64,000 bases of DNA from Ceratodon purpureus. Its lineage: Eukaryota > Streptophyta > Bryopsida > Pseudoditrichales > Ditrichaceae. Each line of letters starts with the position of its first letter. Within the stretch, counting starts at the first letter, position 1. Location of the stretch: assembly GCA_014871385.1 (NCBI GenBank), contig CM026430.1, positions 1,777,040-1,841,039 on the forward strand, written 5' to 3'. Positions 49,799-62,443 of this stretch are shown here, in pieces. Below the pieces are notes generated by a model. The model was not told the DNA's origin. It worked only from the letters and a program-made list of their open reading frames with translations, and made no database searches. The position numbers were made by a program, and so were the translations under genes.

Positions 49799-51999
49799 TC
49801 ACTGCCTCTTGTATGAGAGCCTATCAGCCTGCATTACAAAACACACCACGGTGATGTTAAAGACAGGCCATAAAATTTCTGAAACATACCTCAACACACT
49901 CGTCCAGATTGAATCTAGAATCTATCAGATGATCGATTCACAGAGATTGAATGAACCTGTGAACAGAGACGTCAATGTGCAGGAGCAATGTATAACGTAG
50001 GTTGGTGTCTACTCACCGTGATAAGCATATAAGTTGGGAGCCAAGCTGGTGAAGTGGGAATTCCTGCCCAGGCAATCTGCAAATAGGGTTCCACAGGACG
50101 AGCTTCAGCTGAGAGATGAATTTACACAGCTTTGCTCAAGATTTTGATATAAGAGATAAACCCTAGTAACATGGAGTGATGGAACGATGAGCCATACCAG
50201 AGCATACTCGCCATGATCAAAGAATCTGATATTCAATACCTGTCACACCAGTACCTCATGAGTCTCCGAGCAATATGGGCAAAATGGCAAGCAATCCATG
50301 AGCTATTGCACATGAGCAATCAGAAGTTGGAAGTTTACACAATACCCATGTAAGGGATCCCAGAGACAGGAAATAAGTAGGATCCTTACCTCACCCCGAT
50401 CTTCATATATGTAATCCAGGCCCGTGAAGTACGGTGGATGTCCAACTGAAAGATACTGCATTGCAACAATACCATACTCACAATCATACCTTCTCTTCAT
50501 ATACACGTATGGAAGGAAAATTCATCTTTGTAAGCAGCTAGAGTGCAGACATTTCCCTCAATCTTTGCAAGCAACTGATTGTAATTTAGAAAGATTCTAG
50601 CAAACTTGGATACACGTCAACGAGGCTAGAAAGGATTTACTAACCTCAACGCTGTTGAGATACTTCTCCTTGTCAACTCTCACAATCTGTCCTTTCTTCA
50701 CTGCAACGAAGAGACCGCATGATCGAAATATCAGAAGACAACACCGTTTGAGATACAACAGAAGCCGTTCTAAGAGAAATTCCCAAGTGTATACACAACA
50801 TTTGACAAAAAAACAGATCTCCAACACACAATTTGGAAATACATGAGATTCCTTACAGGTTGGCTTGGGCGGAGCTGTTGGAACAATATTGGCCTCCGGA
50901 GTTGGAGGGGGTAGAGACTCCGATTGGGGCGGCTCTGGTTGCCCTGCAGCAGCCGACACTTGAAACACTCGTCTCTGCAATGGTTGAAGAAAATGATGAT
51001 CAATACCAAACTCTAACTTCTGGCATTACCCCTCCATTGTCAGCTTTGAACATCTAAGGTCACAAAAGTGTAAATTGCCACTAAACTAAAGCAATTTTAG
51101 ACAAAAATTAAAGTATGATTGCCATCAAAATTGGCATTCAAAGCATGTTTGGTGGAGTAGCATATCAAATGCTGCTGTTGTCAACCCTACTTGTTGCTTG
51201 TATTCACACCAAAAAACGAAGCAATCACAATACCGAATCTTTCCACCAAGGTATCCCAATTCAGAATTCTCACTATTTGATTCCCGGGGATAAATGTCGG
51301 AAGCTAGCTGATAAATTCCGCTTCACAAAGAAGGTAATCTCTACATTCAGAGGCGACCCAAAAGTTCTTCTACAAGTATTTTCTTATGCAAATATTCGTC
51401 TCTGCACCTACAAATCCAGTAACATTCATACAACACATAAAACCTGCAAGCCTGTCTTCAATTGCTAGATTTCAACTCAGACGAAACCCACTGTTGTCGA
51501 CCTCTCCCTCCATTCCATCACCTTCAAAGCTAACACAGAAGCTGACACTCATCTGTCTCGAATGCAACATGAATTCCTTTCCCACCAACACCATCACCAA
51601 GAACCTAGACACCCTTCTGCTGCAAGGAGGCCAATCCCCCAGCTCACTCACACACCAAACCTCATCTCCAACATTCTAACAACAACCAACCACACATCAC
51701 CAACATCTAGATTCACAGTCCGGGTCCTCCAACACTGAATCCTCATTCTAGACACTCCCATGAACCGCAAGCTCAAGACGCAACTGTCTGCCGATTGCGG
51801 AGCGGATAAGACAGTACACAGCTACCCCCGCAGCTACCTGAGAAGCTCCGGAGGCAGGACTGGAGCTGCAGCGAGAGAGCACAGGGAGGCAGCACGGGGG
51901 GAGGCATCGGCTGGAGGTGGACGCGGGGAGGGCAGCGCCGGGCGTGCTGATGCAGCGCGAGAGCAGCGCCTGAGTCGGAATCGCCATCGCCATCGCCAT
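49799..51999 (-). CDS. ndhO: NAD(P)H-quinone oxidoreductase subunit O, plastid NDH complex (nucleus-encoded)
   Basis: NDH-1L complex subunit O of the thylakoid NDH complex, needed for cyclic electron flow around photosystem I. Six exons: 51999-51838, 50974-50857, 50700-50645, 50455-50395, 50108-50017 and 49828-49799; 519 nt, 172 aa (angiosperm homologues are about 158). Residues 1-54 are a Ser/Ala/Arg/Cys-rich plastid transit peptide (MAMAMAIPTQALLSRC). The core LKKGQIVRVDKEKYLNSVE, YLSVGHPPYFTGLDYIYEDR and IAWAGIPTSPAWLPTYML is unmistakable. The last exon has only nine codons (ADRLSYKRQ). The donor of exon 4 is ambiguous: GTGAGG (chosen) gives EDRAEARPVEPYLQ and keeps frame, whereas the GTAAGG four bases later would read EDRGE as in relatives but breaks frame with the only acceptor I find. 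A Pro-rich linker (PPQSESLPPPTPEAN) precedes the core. Confidence 0.93.
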
Positions 52000-54828
52000 C
52001 TTCGATGCTGCAATCGATCAGCTTCGGCTGCCTCCTTCGCACACTCTCCTTCACAGGCTCAGGATGGAGTCCCAACCCCGTTTTGGTGCCTATACCCGTT
52101 GATATTTATTGTTTATGTGGATTTTGGAGGGTGAGATGTACGGTGGAGGTTATATTCTGGTGGATTTAGGCGTAGTGACGGTTTTTGGTGATGCTTTCTA
52201 CACCCGGGGTGAGTGGAAATTGGATATCGCTGAGAGTGGGAGTCTTGTATATTTATTTTATTTTTCATTTTTTGAAATTTGTATGATTACTCATATTCTC
52301 CTTGCAAGTGTGGGGTTCACTGCTACGATGGTGGCATTAGGTTTATGAAAGGGCTAGGATGACAATGGAATATGTTTTCATAATGGTATGTATTAGTAAT
52401 TACCTCATTTATTTAAGCATGATATTGCAAAGATGAAAACCATATATATACTATAAAAACATAATAGTGTCTCTTGGTCTGTCGGTCCTTAGTCACAAGC
52501 CAATTTCACAAAAAAAATCTTACATAATATTTAATTTATATGTGTTTTCAAGACATGTCAAGTTTTTTTGACTACTTAAAAGATTGTTTAAATTCTACTT
52601 TTGTCTCATTACGTGCTTTTGTCTATCTTCATAGAATGCATGTTATGAGTGCGTTCACAATTTCTTTATAAAGATCTTAAAAATCTTAAAAATTAAAAAC
52701 TTACCTAAACATTTATATATTTAAAAAACAATAATCTATAAATGACAATGTAAAAATTGATAGTCAATGCAAAAATGTTTTGGCACATCATATTTTTTTT
52801 GTATGTTAATGTGTATTTTTTCACAAAATGTACATTTTAACATCCATTTATATTTTTTCTTGATCATAAAATACTTTAATGTCAAATAAAACAAAACTTA
52901 AAGTTTTATAATTTTATTATGATGTGTTTATTTGGATGATATTAGCACTTCGACAAATGCAAAAATACTTCAATAGAATGGATGTAGAAATGTTTTTAAT
53001 TGTATTGTTTTATAATGGCTTAAAAATTGAATTCACATTTGGACCATAGGTTGCAAAGAATTGCGTTGGAATGTGTTCTCAGACGTAGATGCATGCATAG
53101 AGTTCCAACTTGCAAGAGAAAGCAATTTAACCTCTCCTTGACGTAGATTATCTTCATCTTCTAAGTAAAGCTTCCTTTGATGATTACAAGCTGATGAAGC
53201 TTCCACTACATCGTATTGGTGTAAAGATTATGGAAAGGCAAAATTCTTGGCTAGCTCAGAGTCGTCTAGAAATAAAACTAACATTGTGCTCAAATTGGAA
53301 AAGTGGCTTTATTTTTCTAGTGGGATGAAGTTGCCACAAGTTTGAGCACAAACATTGATAACGAGCATCTCGACTTGGTTGATTTAGTTTCATCAAAAAA
53401 GTTTTGATTTTTCATTCAGATTTTTCGTATGTTTCATTCAAATGAGTTGATGTGGCTTGGTGGGATTCTACATTCATGTCTTCTTTTCTTACTCATCTAA
53501 ATTTTGAAAATTAATAAACAACTTAGAACATCATATTTTTATTTTAGTGTAATTTCTAAAAATAAAATACTAATATATTTGGTGAAAAAAAATGAATACA
53601 TTAATAAATTAAATAATTTTAGAATTTCATTTTTGTATTTTCATACAACCTACATGTATATATTTGTGTACATAAACTATACAATATATGTTTCTGAAAG
53701 GCATTATGGATTTTTTATTTTTTTTCATGGAAACCTTAAAAATTAAAAACTACTTTAAATTTCAAATATGATTCAAGGATATGATGAATTCATTCTATTA
53801 AGATACTGGAGCAACAAATTTAGATTTTAATGATTACAACACTGTTGTATTTTGTGGTCCAAAACCCCATGTGAAGATTGAATTCAAGAAAGTGCTTTTG
53901 TTTTTGGGTTTTTTTTTTCTTATAGATTGTCTTTACCCTCTACATTGAGAGACATCGGTACATAAACTAATTGTAATACATTAGAGGTGGTTGTTATGTT
54001 TTCTTTGAAGCATTTTGCATACTTCTGAATATTCATCTTCATTGATTGATATTATTTTTGTGAATGACATTGTATATGACTCACTGCCCAATCATAAATT
54101 TTCTGTATGAAATCCTTTGTAAATCAACGTAAATTCATTGAGTACAATTTGGAATTGGCTGAGATATAATTCCAGGGAAGATGAGTTTAGTAATTTTAGA
54201 ATTTTATATTTATATTTAAATTTATAGTAATTTATTGTTGATTTGTTTTACATATTCATAAATTTACTCAAAATTGCTTCACTTTACACTCTGCACATAT
54301 TAATATATCAACATGATATTATTATATCAACATCCCACAATACATTTGGAATAATTTTAGGCATGAAGAGAAACATATGTGCTTGATGTTTACACAATTA
54401 CATTATACAAATATTCTTCCAAACTTAAGGAAGATAATTGTGAGGGAAAATTTAGGTTTAAAAGTAGCTTTCAAAAAAAGGTTGGGCTATAGAGGGCTAA
54501 TTTAAACCTTGCATAATGTTGATTGATCATTCACGGTTTTTGATTTATTCTTTTTAAAGATTGTTCATAACATAAATAAGTATATAAAATTGTTAAAGCG
54601 CAAATTTTTGAGTTTATAAGAATTTTTTTAAAAACATTTGATGGTGGTTTTACAATCCGGCCATTGGGTGAAGAAAACTTTTGAAAATGTTTGAAAGTTA
54701 TAAAGGCTTGCAAATCATGTGCATGTGAGGCCAAATTATATTTTGAACAAGACTATATTATTGCAATCTTAAAATCATATGGTTAGAGTTTTTAAATTGC
54801 TAAAAAATTGTGAAAGTCAAAAGAATTC
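52000..54828. other. NDH-O 5' flank, then AT-rich gene-free sequence
   Basis: 52000-52400 should hold the NDH-O promoter. From about 52400 to 54828 the sequence is strongly AT-rich with long A or T runs. Short frames show no domain. No clear element ends seen. Confidence 0.45.
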
Positions 54829-54832
54829 TTAA

Positions 54833-55395
54833 CCCCTAAACGTCCTCACCTATGTCCAATTTAGGTAGTTTTACAAAGATGCATTATAAAATGCAATTAA
54901 CATGAATATTTAGAATTTGATGTATGAATAAAAGTTATACATTTTGAATTTCTATCTATACGGTTAGATCTACGACTCCTATCACTAATATTTATTTATA
55001 AATTTTGAAACATAAAATAAAATTTTATTTTGTAATTCATTTATGAATAAGATATTGACAATAGGTGGATGAAATTTGTTGTGATGGGTTATTCTATAAT
55101 ACTTTAGGTGTAGTGATTTTTTGAGATTTTTTGAATGCTTGATTTTATGAGTTTCTTTTTTCAATAACACTTTTAGACTAAAATCTTTAAGATTTTGGGT
55201 GAAACACTGCAACACAAAATGAAGCATAATTTCTTCAAAAATTGTTTCCTTTCCGATCAGATGACACATACAAGAAGCTAACTTTTCATAGAAAATTCAA
55301 TTAAAAAATCACACCACAAAAAGTGCATGATGGATGAGAAAATGCATATGGAATCTGTACATCACGCCATTTTGGCCTACTTAGGCAGTTAGGGG
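54833..55395. mobile_element. TTAA-flanked piggyBac-like element, copy B (563 bp)
   Basis: Flanked by TTAA at 54829-54832 and 55396-55399. Both ends read inward start CCCCTAA (left CCCCTAAACGTCC, right CCCCTAACTGCC). The interior is more diverged and shorter than in copies A, C and D, but keeps a 'tatacggttagatct' block like theirs. No coding capacity. Confidence 0.68.
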
Positions 55396-55703
55396 TTAAA
55401 ATGACAACAATGTGGCACTATGTTTTCTAAATGTAATTTTTTGTTTTGAGATAAAAGGGTTGGTGCGAATAGAATTTGTGTTGATTGAGTATTCACTTGA
55501 TTATCAACTATTATACCACAAATCTAACAAACACAAAACTTCACTTGAATTTTGACCATTTATGTTCACACGCTATTAATTAAGAAAATGAGAGGGAGGA
55601 GGGTGGATGTGTATATCTTGCATATTGGTTATTAGAGTGTTTACTCTCAAAAAAATGAAGTAATTCTATACTACTAACCTATGTTTATTATACTTAGGCT
55701 TAG

Positions 55704-56002
55704 AGTAACAACATCTATAAGCATGATTTTAAAAGTTTGAGCATATTTTTTATTTATAATATATCCAAATTTATTGGACTACATTAGCAAAAAAATAATA
55801 AATCTAATGTACTTTAAAATATCTCATTTCGATAATATATGTCTAATATATCAATTTTTAAAAGGCTTACTACAGATACACCTAATGCCGACCTTAGGAT
55901 TTAATATTCAGGTGTGGTACATCCTTAGAATCATATCTATTCATTTCTTTAGATTTTTCAAGATTTAGAAGGGATACGGGAAAGCTTATGGGTGTTGTTT
56001 CC
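55704..56002 (+). mobile_element. Small inverted-repeat element, family R2, copy 1 (about 299 bp)
   Basis: Ends are inverted: left 'agtaacaacatctataagc', right 'gcttatgggtgttgtttcc'. The body (landmarks 'ttattggac', 'taatgtactt', 'cttagaatcatat') recurs at 60067-60342 and, inverted and interrupted, at 62016-63570. Non-coding. The target duplication is not clear. Confidence 0.7.
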
Positions 56003-57026
56003 CTAGTGGTGGAACAAAGAAAGGTCTCCAATGGACTCGATTCACGCAGGGATTGAACTTTCTTTTTTCTTTTTCAGAAAGTGGGGCTGGGCTGGAAAGG
56101 CCCAATTCAGCCCTTGCACAATTCAGCCCTGCATCGATCCGTCGTCCACAGTAATGGGAGCCACGGTGATGGCAAAGTCATGCATTTAAACCGGTAGTCC
56201 CCCTGCAATCCCGAGGTTACCTCTCGCTTTCTAACTTCAGCGTCAAAATACCTGGAACTACTGTTCTAATTCGTTGAGAGCTCCGAGAGAGGTGGAGAGG
56301 CCTCACAGGATTAGGGTTCAAATGGTGAAGAGCCTGTCCCCGCTTTATATACCCGGAAACCCGGTTTAAGTTACCCCCGATGCAAACTCCAACCAGTGAC
56401 AGGATTCCGTATTCTTCAATGTCCTCGATTGATACCCATGCGATAAACTCATGCCAAACTTATGTGATACCATCCCACTACCAGTGTGATACTAGTGTTA
56501 TACCAGTGTGATACCTGTCATCCCGACGGACATCCACCTCCCAGGCATGGGCACAATCACACATGACGTCGACAAAACCAGCACGTTCCCAACACTAACC
56601 CACCTGCCAACTAGGACAGAACCTAAGCCACGCTGTCCCCATCACCGACGAACCCACCCCATCGCATCGACGGCGACCACCACGTGACCGCACCACACGC
56701 CACCCCCAAACCCACCACCGCCTTCCCAAAACCACCACCCTCTACCCTATTTCTACATATACAACTTCAAATCTACAAAAACACAAAGATACATCACCGC
56801 CTGGGCCCTTTCACCCCACCTTCACGCCACCCCGGAGCCTTGTCGAACACTTCCTGATTGCGACTCCTCTCCCCAATCTCTTCAACTAGCACAACTAGTA
56901 CAATTACACTGTAAGAGCTTTCTCAATTCAAGGACATGAGTTTTAGCTAGAAAGATTTCGTCTTTGGTCAAGTTTTGTCCGAAGTTTTGAGCTGGAATTC
57001 GGTGTTTTTGAGCTGGATTTGGGGTG
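56003..57026 (+). promoter_or_regulatory. Promoter and 5' leader region of the Rieske oxygenase gene
   Basis: A TATA-like CTTTATATA lies at about 56342-56350 and other A/T boxes near 56740-56765. 56440-56515 has short repeats 'agtgtgatac'. The start codon is at 57027, so either TATA site would imply a leader of several hundred bases. The actual start site is not determined. Confidence 0.4.
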
Positions 57027-59646
57027 ATGATGGCGATGGCGATGGCGAGTACGGGGCCGTTGCAGGTGGAGTTGCGGGGGCTAGGGACGAGCTGGAGGAC
57101 TGGGAGGAGCGGGCCCGTGCGGTGTGGGTTGGGTGGGAGGGGTCGGTTGGGGAGGAGGTGGGTGATTGGGGTGCAGAGTGAGGTTGTTCATGGGAAGGGT
57201 CATGTGAGGGGAGGGAGGGAGGTGGTGAGTGGGAGGAGGAGAGCTGGGGTGAGGCGCGTGGTGGCGGATGCGGGGGCGGTGAAGACGGATGAGTCGGGGT
57301 CGTTGATAGAGTCCAAGGTGGAGGGCGACGAGAAGGATGATGTGGTGGAGTATGACTGGGAGAAAGAGTGGTATCCCATGTACTTGGTCGCGGAGATGCC
57401 GAAGTCCGCGCCGCTGGGGCTCACTGTTTTTGATAAGAAGCTGGTGCTGTTTTATGATGGGAATGGGGAGATTAACTGCTTCGAAGATCGGTGCCCTCAC
57501 AGGTTCTGGTCTCTACTTGTCCGTATTTTTTGAGGTCAAACTTTGTGGTTCTATCGAAGATTGTGTAATTTGATGTACTAATTGTTGTTTTTCTATTAGG
57601 AATATGGGTGGCAATCTCTTTGAGTGTGGATTACTGTCACTTTGATTCTTAGGATTTGAGCCCCTTCATGAATTAGGGCTGACAGGAGATTTTTATGTGA
57701 ATGTATGTCAGACTTGCCAAGTTGTCGGAAGGACAGGTGATCGATGGTCAGCTTGAGTGTCTTTACCATGGATGGCAGTTTAATGGAAGTGGACAGTGTA
57801 CAAAGATCCCTCAGGTAACTGCATTTTCCTCTTCTGCATCTATGAGGGAACTTAGGTCGTTTCGTGTCGTGTCTGTTTGGAGCGGTAGTTAGTACAAAGT
57901 GCAGTTTTTTTCGCAATAAACATGAGATGATTTTGTTTTTGAAAAATCAATTGGATGCAGCTAGCGCCCGGAGCAAAGATACCGAAGCAAGCATGTGCGA
58001 AAACCTACGCAGTGAAGGTGTCGCAAGATATAATTTGGGTGTGGCTGGCTGATAAATCAACGGCAGATCCTTCGAAGTTACCGTGGTTCGAGCATTACGA
58101 GAAAGAGGGCTTCCAGCATATCTCCAGTATTCACGAGCTGCCTTATGACTACTCCATTCTTTTGGAGAATCTCATGGACCCTGCTCACATTCCCATTTCC
58201 CACGACCGAACGGATCGATCCGCCAAGCGTGAGAACGCTCAAGCACTGGTACGTATCCTGCACTCAACCCATTCCCTCAAAACTTAGTGACTAGAATCAA
58301 GCGCTCAGATATGGTACAAATGGTTTTTAGACAATCTCACAATCACCTAAAAGGTTGTTTCCCCTTTCATGGGGGCTTTTAGCAGTCCTGCTATTTGAAT
58401 GCTTGTATTATAAAACCTAGCTCTAAGTCCCAATCCCGGAGCTCATATTTTGACATTTTAATTTTACGTCAACGTGCTGTTCTTGTAGCATAAACTAATA
58501 TGACATGTCTACGCCAGGTTTTTGAAGTGACGGAGCGTTCATCACGAGGGTTTGCAGGTGTATGGAAAGAGATTAGTAGCCCAACATTTACAAACACAAC
58601 GCGTTTCGAAGCGCCATGCTGCTTACGAAATGATAAATTATCCGTCGACGACAAAGGTAAAGAGGTGCAATCGAGTGCAGTCTTCCTGTGCAGGCCAGCC
58701 GGGCAAGGCAAGTCCATGCTGATTGTACGGTTCGGCAGCACAGGATTTCCAAAAGCAATCAAGTCAATCCCTTCCTGGCTGATCCATTCCACCAGCAGCT
58801 CAGTGTTTGAACAGGATATGGGATTCTTGGCGTCACAGAACGAGTACCTCATAAAGACGAACCGACCCACGAAAGACCTCTACCTCAATCTGAAGTCATC
58901 CGACACCTGGGTTTCGGAGTTCAGGAAATGGAACGACAAAACTGGTCACGGAATGCCATACTACTTCGGACACGAGACTCTCTCGTTACCCAAGAATCCA
59001 GCTCTCACGGAAGCAGCTCCAGCCGGAGTTGCAGCAGCGACAGCATCAACCTATCCAGCGCAGGGCTCATTTGGGCAAATGTTTGCGAGGGATCCAACAA
59101 ATCGATACTTCCGTCACGTGGTCCATTGCAAGTCCTGCCTCTCAACACTCAATGCCTTCCAGAAATACCAAAAAGTAAGCCCTTCACACAACATTCTACG
59201 TCGAAGTGTGGAATCTGATTCACTGAAAACTAGATCCACTTCACATCTGTTGTACTCCCAGTCATGTGTGTGTCGAACAGATAGCAGTTTTCAATTGAAT
59301 TTTACACCTGAAAAGTTACAATCATCTAGAATGTGCAAAGTCAAGCAATCAATCAGTGGTAGTCTAAATTGCTTATTTATGATATCCTGAGTGCCTGCAA
59401 TAGACCTGGAAATTTGTTGATGTTTTCTCGTCGCTGTTTTCTCAGTATCTGATTATGCACTTGTTGTTGTAACAGGTTGCAGTGGCGTTGGGACTTGTAG
59501 CGGCTGGAGTTGCCATAACCCTGTCGTCTGTCATCTGGAGAGCATCGTTGGTTGCCTTGGCCCTGATGGCTTTTGCAGCTGCTTTTGCGTGCTCTAGAGG
59601 CATTGCAAAGTTGACACAGAACTTCGTGAGACCGCATCGCAAGTGA
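57027..59646 (+). CDS. Plastid Rieske non-haem iron oxygenase, PTC52/PAO (ACD1-like) type
   Basis: Inner-envelope or thylakoid Rieske oxygenase closest by motif to PTC52 (protochlorophyllide-dependent translocon component 52), in the family of pheophorbide a oxygenase and TIC55. Five exons: 57027-57502, 57712-57814, 57961-58248, 58518-59174 and 59476-59646; 1695 nt, 564 aa. ATG at 57027 is chosen; the triplet before it is GTG. Residues 1 to about 90 are an Arg/Ser/Gly-rich transit peptide. The [2Fe-2S] Rieske site is CPHR (Cys156, His158) plus CLYHGW (Cys175, His178). The mononuclear iron site is [13 protein letters not shown] (Asp266, His269, His274). The C-terminal redox motif HCKSC (Cys493, Cys496) is typical of this group. 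Two hydrophobic helices follow at about 509-530 and 533-550. Everything needed for activity is present. Confidence 0.93.
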
Positions 59647-60066
59647 AAGCATTGAACAGGTGTAATCCAGTTTCTTCCTCCCTGTACTTCCTGTTCGGCA
59701 GTAGCATTGATAGTTTAATGTTCAACAGTTTCAGCGACTTGCCCCCAGATTAGAGAGATGTGCCTATGAACATCCCAATGGATGAGCAGGATCTCAATGT
59801 AAGATTTGTATTTAGTGTGTATATTGATTGATAAAATTTTCAATGAATACTCATCAAACTTATTGCATTTCTTCACTTTTCAAAGGAACCGACAGAAGAT
59901 GATTTTCTTCATTTATTTGTTTGTTTTTTGGCACAATACTAACCGGGATTGATTGCAAGGAGAAAGCAAAACTCAACCGATGTGTAGTGAAGAACGTCAG
60001 AAAAAGAGCAAAACTGTCACCCCTCCTATTCAGGCTCCAGCCCATGGCCAACCTATAGTACTTTCA

Positions 60067-60342
60067 GATAGCAATACTGATAAGTGAGACTTGAAGATTT
60101 TGAGCATGCTCTCTATTTATAGAAATTTCAAGATTTATTGGACCAGATCTGTAAGAGAAAAATAATTCTAATGTACTTCAAAATATATTATTTGGACATT
60201 GTATGAATAAGTTATGAGTTTTTGAAGAGTTTACCATACTAAGTATATCTAATACCAATCTTAGGGTCTGATGTTCAGATATGATACATACTTAGAATCA
60301 TATTTATTCACACCTCTAGATGTTTTAAGATTGTAGATGAGA
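60067..60342 (+). mobile_element. R2 inverted-repeat element, copy 2, 3' end truncated
   Basis: Starts with 'gatagcaatactgataagtg', cognate to 'ggtagcaacacctatgagc' of copy 3, and keeps the body landmarks ('tttattggaccaga', 'taatgtacttcaaaatat', 'cttagaatcatat'). It stops near 60342, where TTAACCCCTA begins, so its right inverted end is missing. Confidence 0.65.
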
Positions 60343-60368
60343 TTAACCCCTATTACAGCTCCTTTTAA

Positions 60369-61210
60369 CCCCTAAAGTTGAAAGGCCTCAAAACTGCCCA
60401 GAACCCTCAAAATTAGACTCTTTCAATACAAGGTGTAAGTTTTTAAGTTTGATGTATTTTTGGGGGGAAATAATAGTAGGATCTTGTACGTTACTTGTAC
60501 ATGTATATGTACCCCAAATTTTGGATTCAAACTCCTTACCGTTTGTGAAATCATAACGGTCTAAGTTGAAAAAACGTTTTTTTCCCTTGTTGCAAAATGG
60601 GTTTCAAGTGATTTGTGAACCAAAAAAAAAAAAACAATTTCAAAAGAAAATTGGATGTGAGGCTTTTCAAATTCTTGTTCCTAGGTGGCTTAGGATTATG
60701 TCCATGCACTTTTTTCCTTCATACAACCTGTAAAACCTAAGAAAATGCTCAATTTTTCACATGGAGGTACGCTGAAATTCAAATACAAAGGCGTGTCTAT
60801 GATAGTAAAAAAGGCATATGGAGAAATGTTGGATTGAAAATCCGAGCTTTGAGATCATGCCTTCAAACTGTATTTACATGTAAAAAAAACAAAACCTGAA
60901 AAAAAGCAAAAGCTCAAATTTTAGTGAATTTTTGAAGTTTTTGTAATCTAATTAATTTTTGGCAGATTTTGAGCATATACTGTAGTTTTGGGCAGATTTC
61001 AATACAATATTCACGAATAGTATTTTCAAACTTTGACTATGGATATCTCCTAAAGTATGAGGAATTTTGAAGCATAAATGGTTTTGAAGAAAGATATGAT
61101 GATTGTCTATAATGTGCCAAAATCATAACTTCATCCTGTAAAAACTGATTTATGGAGAGCCTGACCGGACCCTAAATCATACCATTTTTGTTGAGTTGAT
61201 GCTTTAGGGG
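60369..61210 (-). mobile_element. TTAA-flanked piggyBac-like element, copy C (842 bp), inverted relative to A and D
   Basis: Flanked by TTAA at 60365-60368 and 61211-61214. Ends read inward are CCCCTAAAGTTG and CCCCTAAAGCATC. Reverse-complemented, its left half matches the right half of copy A in order (G/A-rich run, 'aaacggtaaggag', 'tacaagatc', 'gggcagttttgagg'). A further TTAACCCCTA at 60343-60352 may be a solo end of another copy. No transposase frame. Confidence 0.72.
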
Positions 61211-61214
61211 TTAA

Positions 61215-62015
61215 TCCAAATGGGATAATGGATACGGAGAAGTTTAAATAATTCAATAGTAAAAAGTAAATTTTGATGTGAAATTTTGTGTGAAGCAAGA
61301 TTTTACTGTAACCTAATTGTGAATTTATGATTTTGGGAGAATTTTTCATTGAAATACTTATTTTCTCTTCAAATTCAGGCAACAAATTTTTAAATTTTTT
61401 TTTTTATGATATTTTTTGAATTTTTTGTATAGAGGTATTTTGAGTGGATTTTATATTATTACACAACAATCTTTGTGAGCTCATACTCATGGAAGATGGT
61501 GCATCCGTTTATTGAAATTGCCAACAAATTGGAGACTAGTTCCTGGCATGAAAAAATTGGTTTGAAATTTAAATTCACGTGATTCAAATTCCATAATTTG
61601 AAAATATATAGAAGGTACTCTAAAAAAAATTCTTTTGTTACCACAACATGCCGAAAAATAAATAAGAAATGATACAAATCATTTAAAGAGTACTAGATGA
61701 AGTATCATTAAAGCAATTGAAACAACTTATTTAAGTACGTCCAACTCAATAAAACACTAATTTTGGCAAGACGTGGGAATATTAAGTTGTAGAAAGTGTG
61801 TAAGAAAAATACAAAAGCTTGTATACCTTAGGTTTATATGTATAATGTTTTTTTAATGATAATGAAATACACTTCACAAGCCTTTTAAAAATTTAACACG
61901 ATTTGGAGTTCCAAAATTTATTCATTTTTTTTAATAAGTTCTTGAGTTCCAAAGTTTGTCAATTGTTTTGAGACACTATCTTCTTACTAGAATTCACAAG
62001 CAATTTACAATGTAT
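61215..62015. other. AT-rich spacer between element copies
   Basis: About 800 bases, AT-rich, with no supported exon and no inverted ends I can pair. Confidence 0.4.
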
Positions 62016-62443
62016 GGTAACAACACTCATAAGTGTCTATGTACCCAAAAGTACCTTTTCAAAATCTTGAAAAATCTAGAGAAGTGAATAGATATGATTC
62101 AAAGAATGTACCATATCTAAACATAAGACCTTAGGGTTGGCATTAGGTGTATTCATAATAAAGCCTTTAAAAATTCACAACTTATTCATACATTGTCCAA
62201 ATAATGCATTTTAACCCCTAATTGGCCAATTTAGTCCTAGAATGGGCATTTTTGAAATTTGGGCAGGTTCCAAAAATTCAAATTTACTTGAAATTTTTTG
62301 AATTTTTTTGTGGAAAAAGGTTTTTTCAAAAGGTTTATGGGAATATTTTTTAATTTTTTTTGGATGAAGTGAGCAAAAGTTATGCTCCTCTGAGCATAAA
62401 ATGCCCTTCCATGGGCAGGCTCTCAGCCACTGTGAATGTAGCA

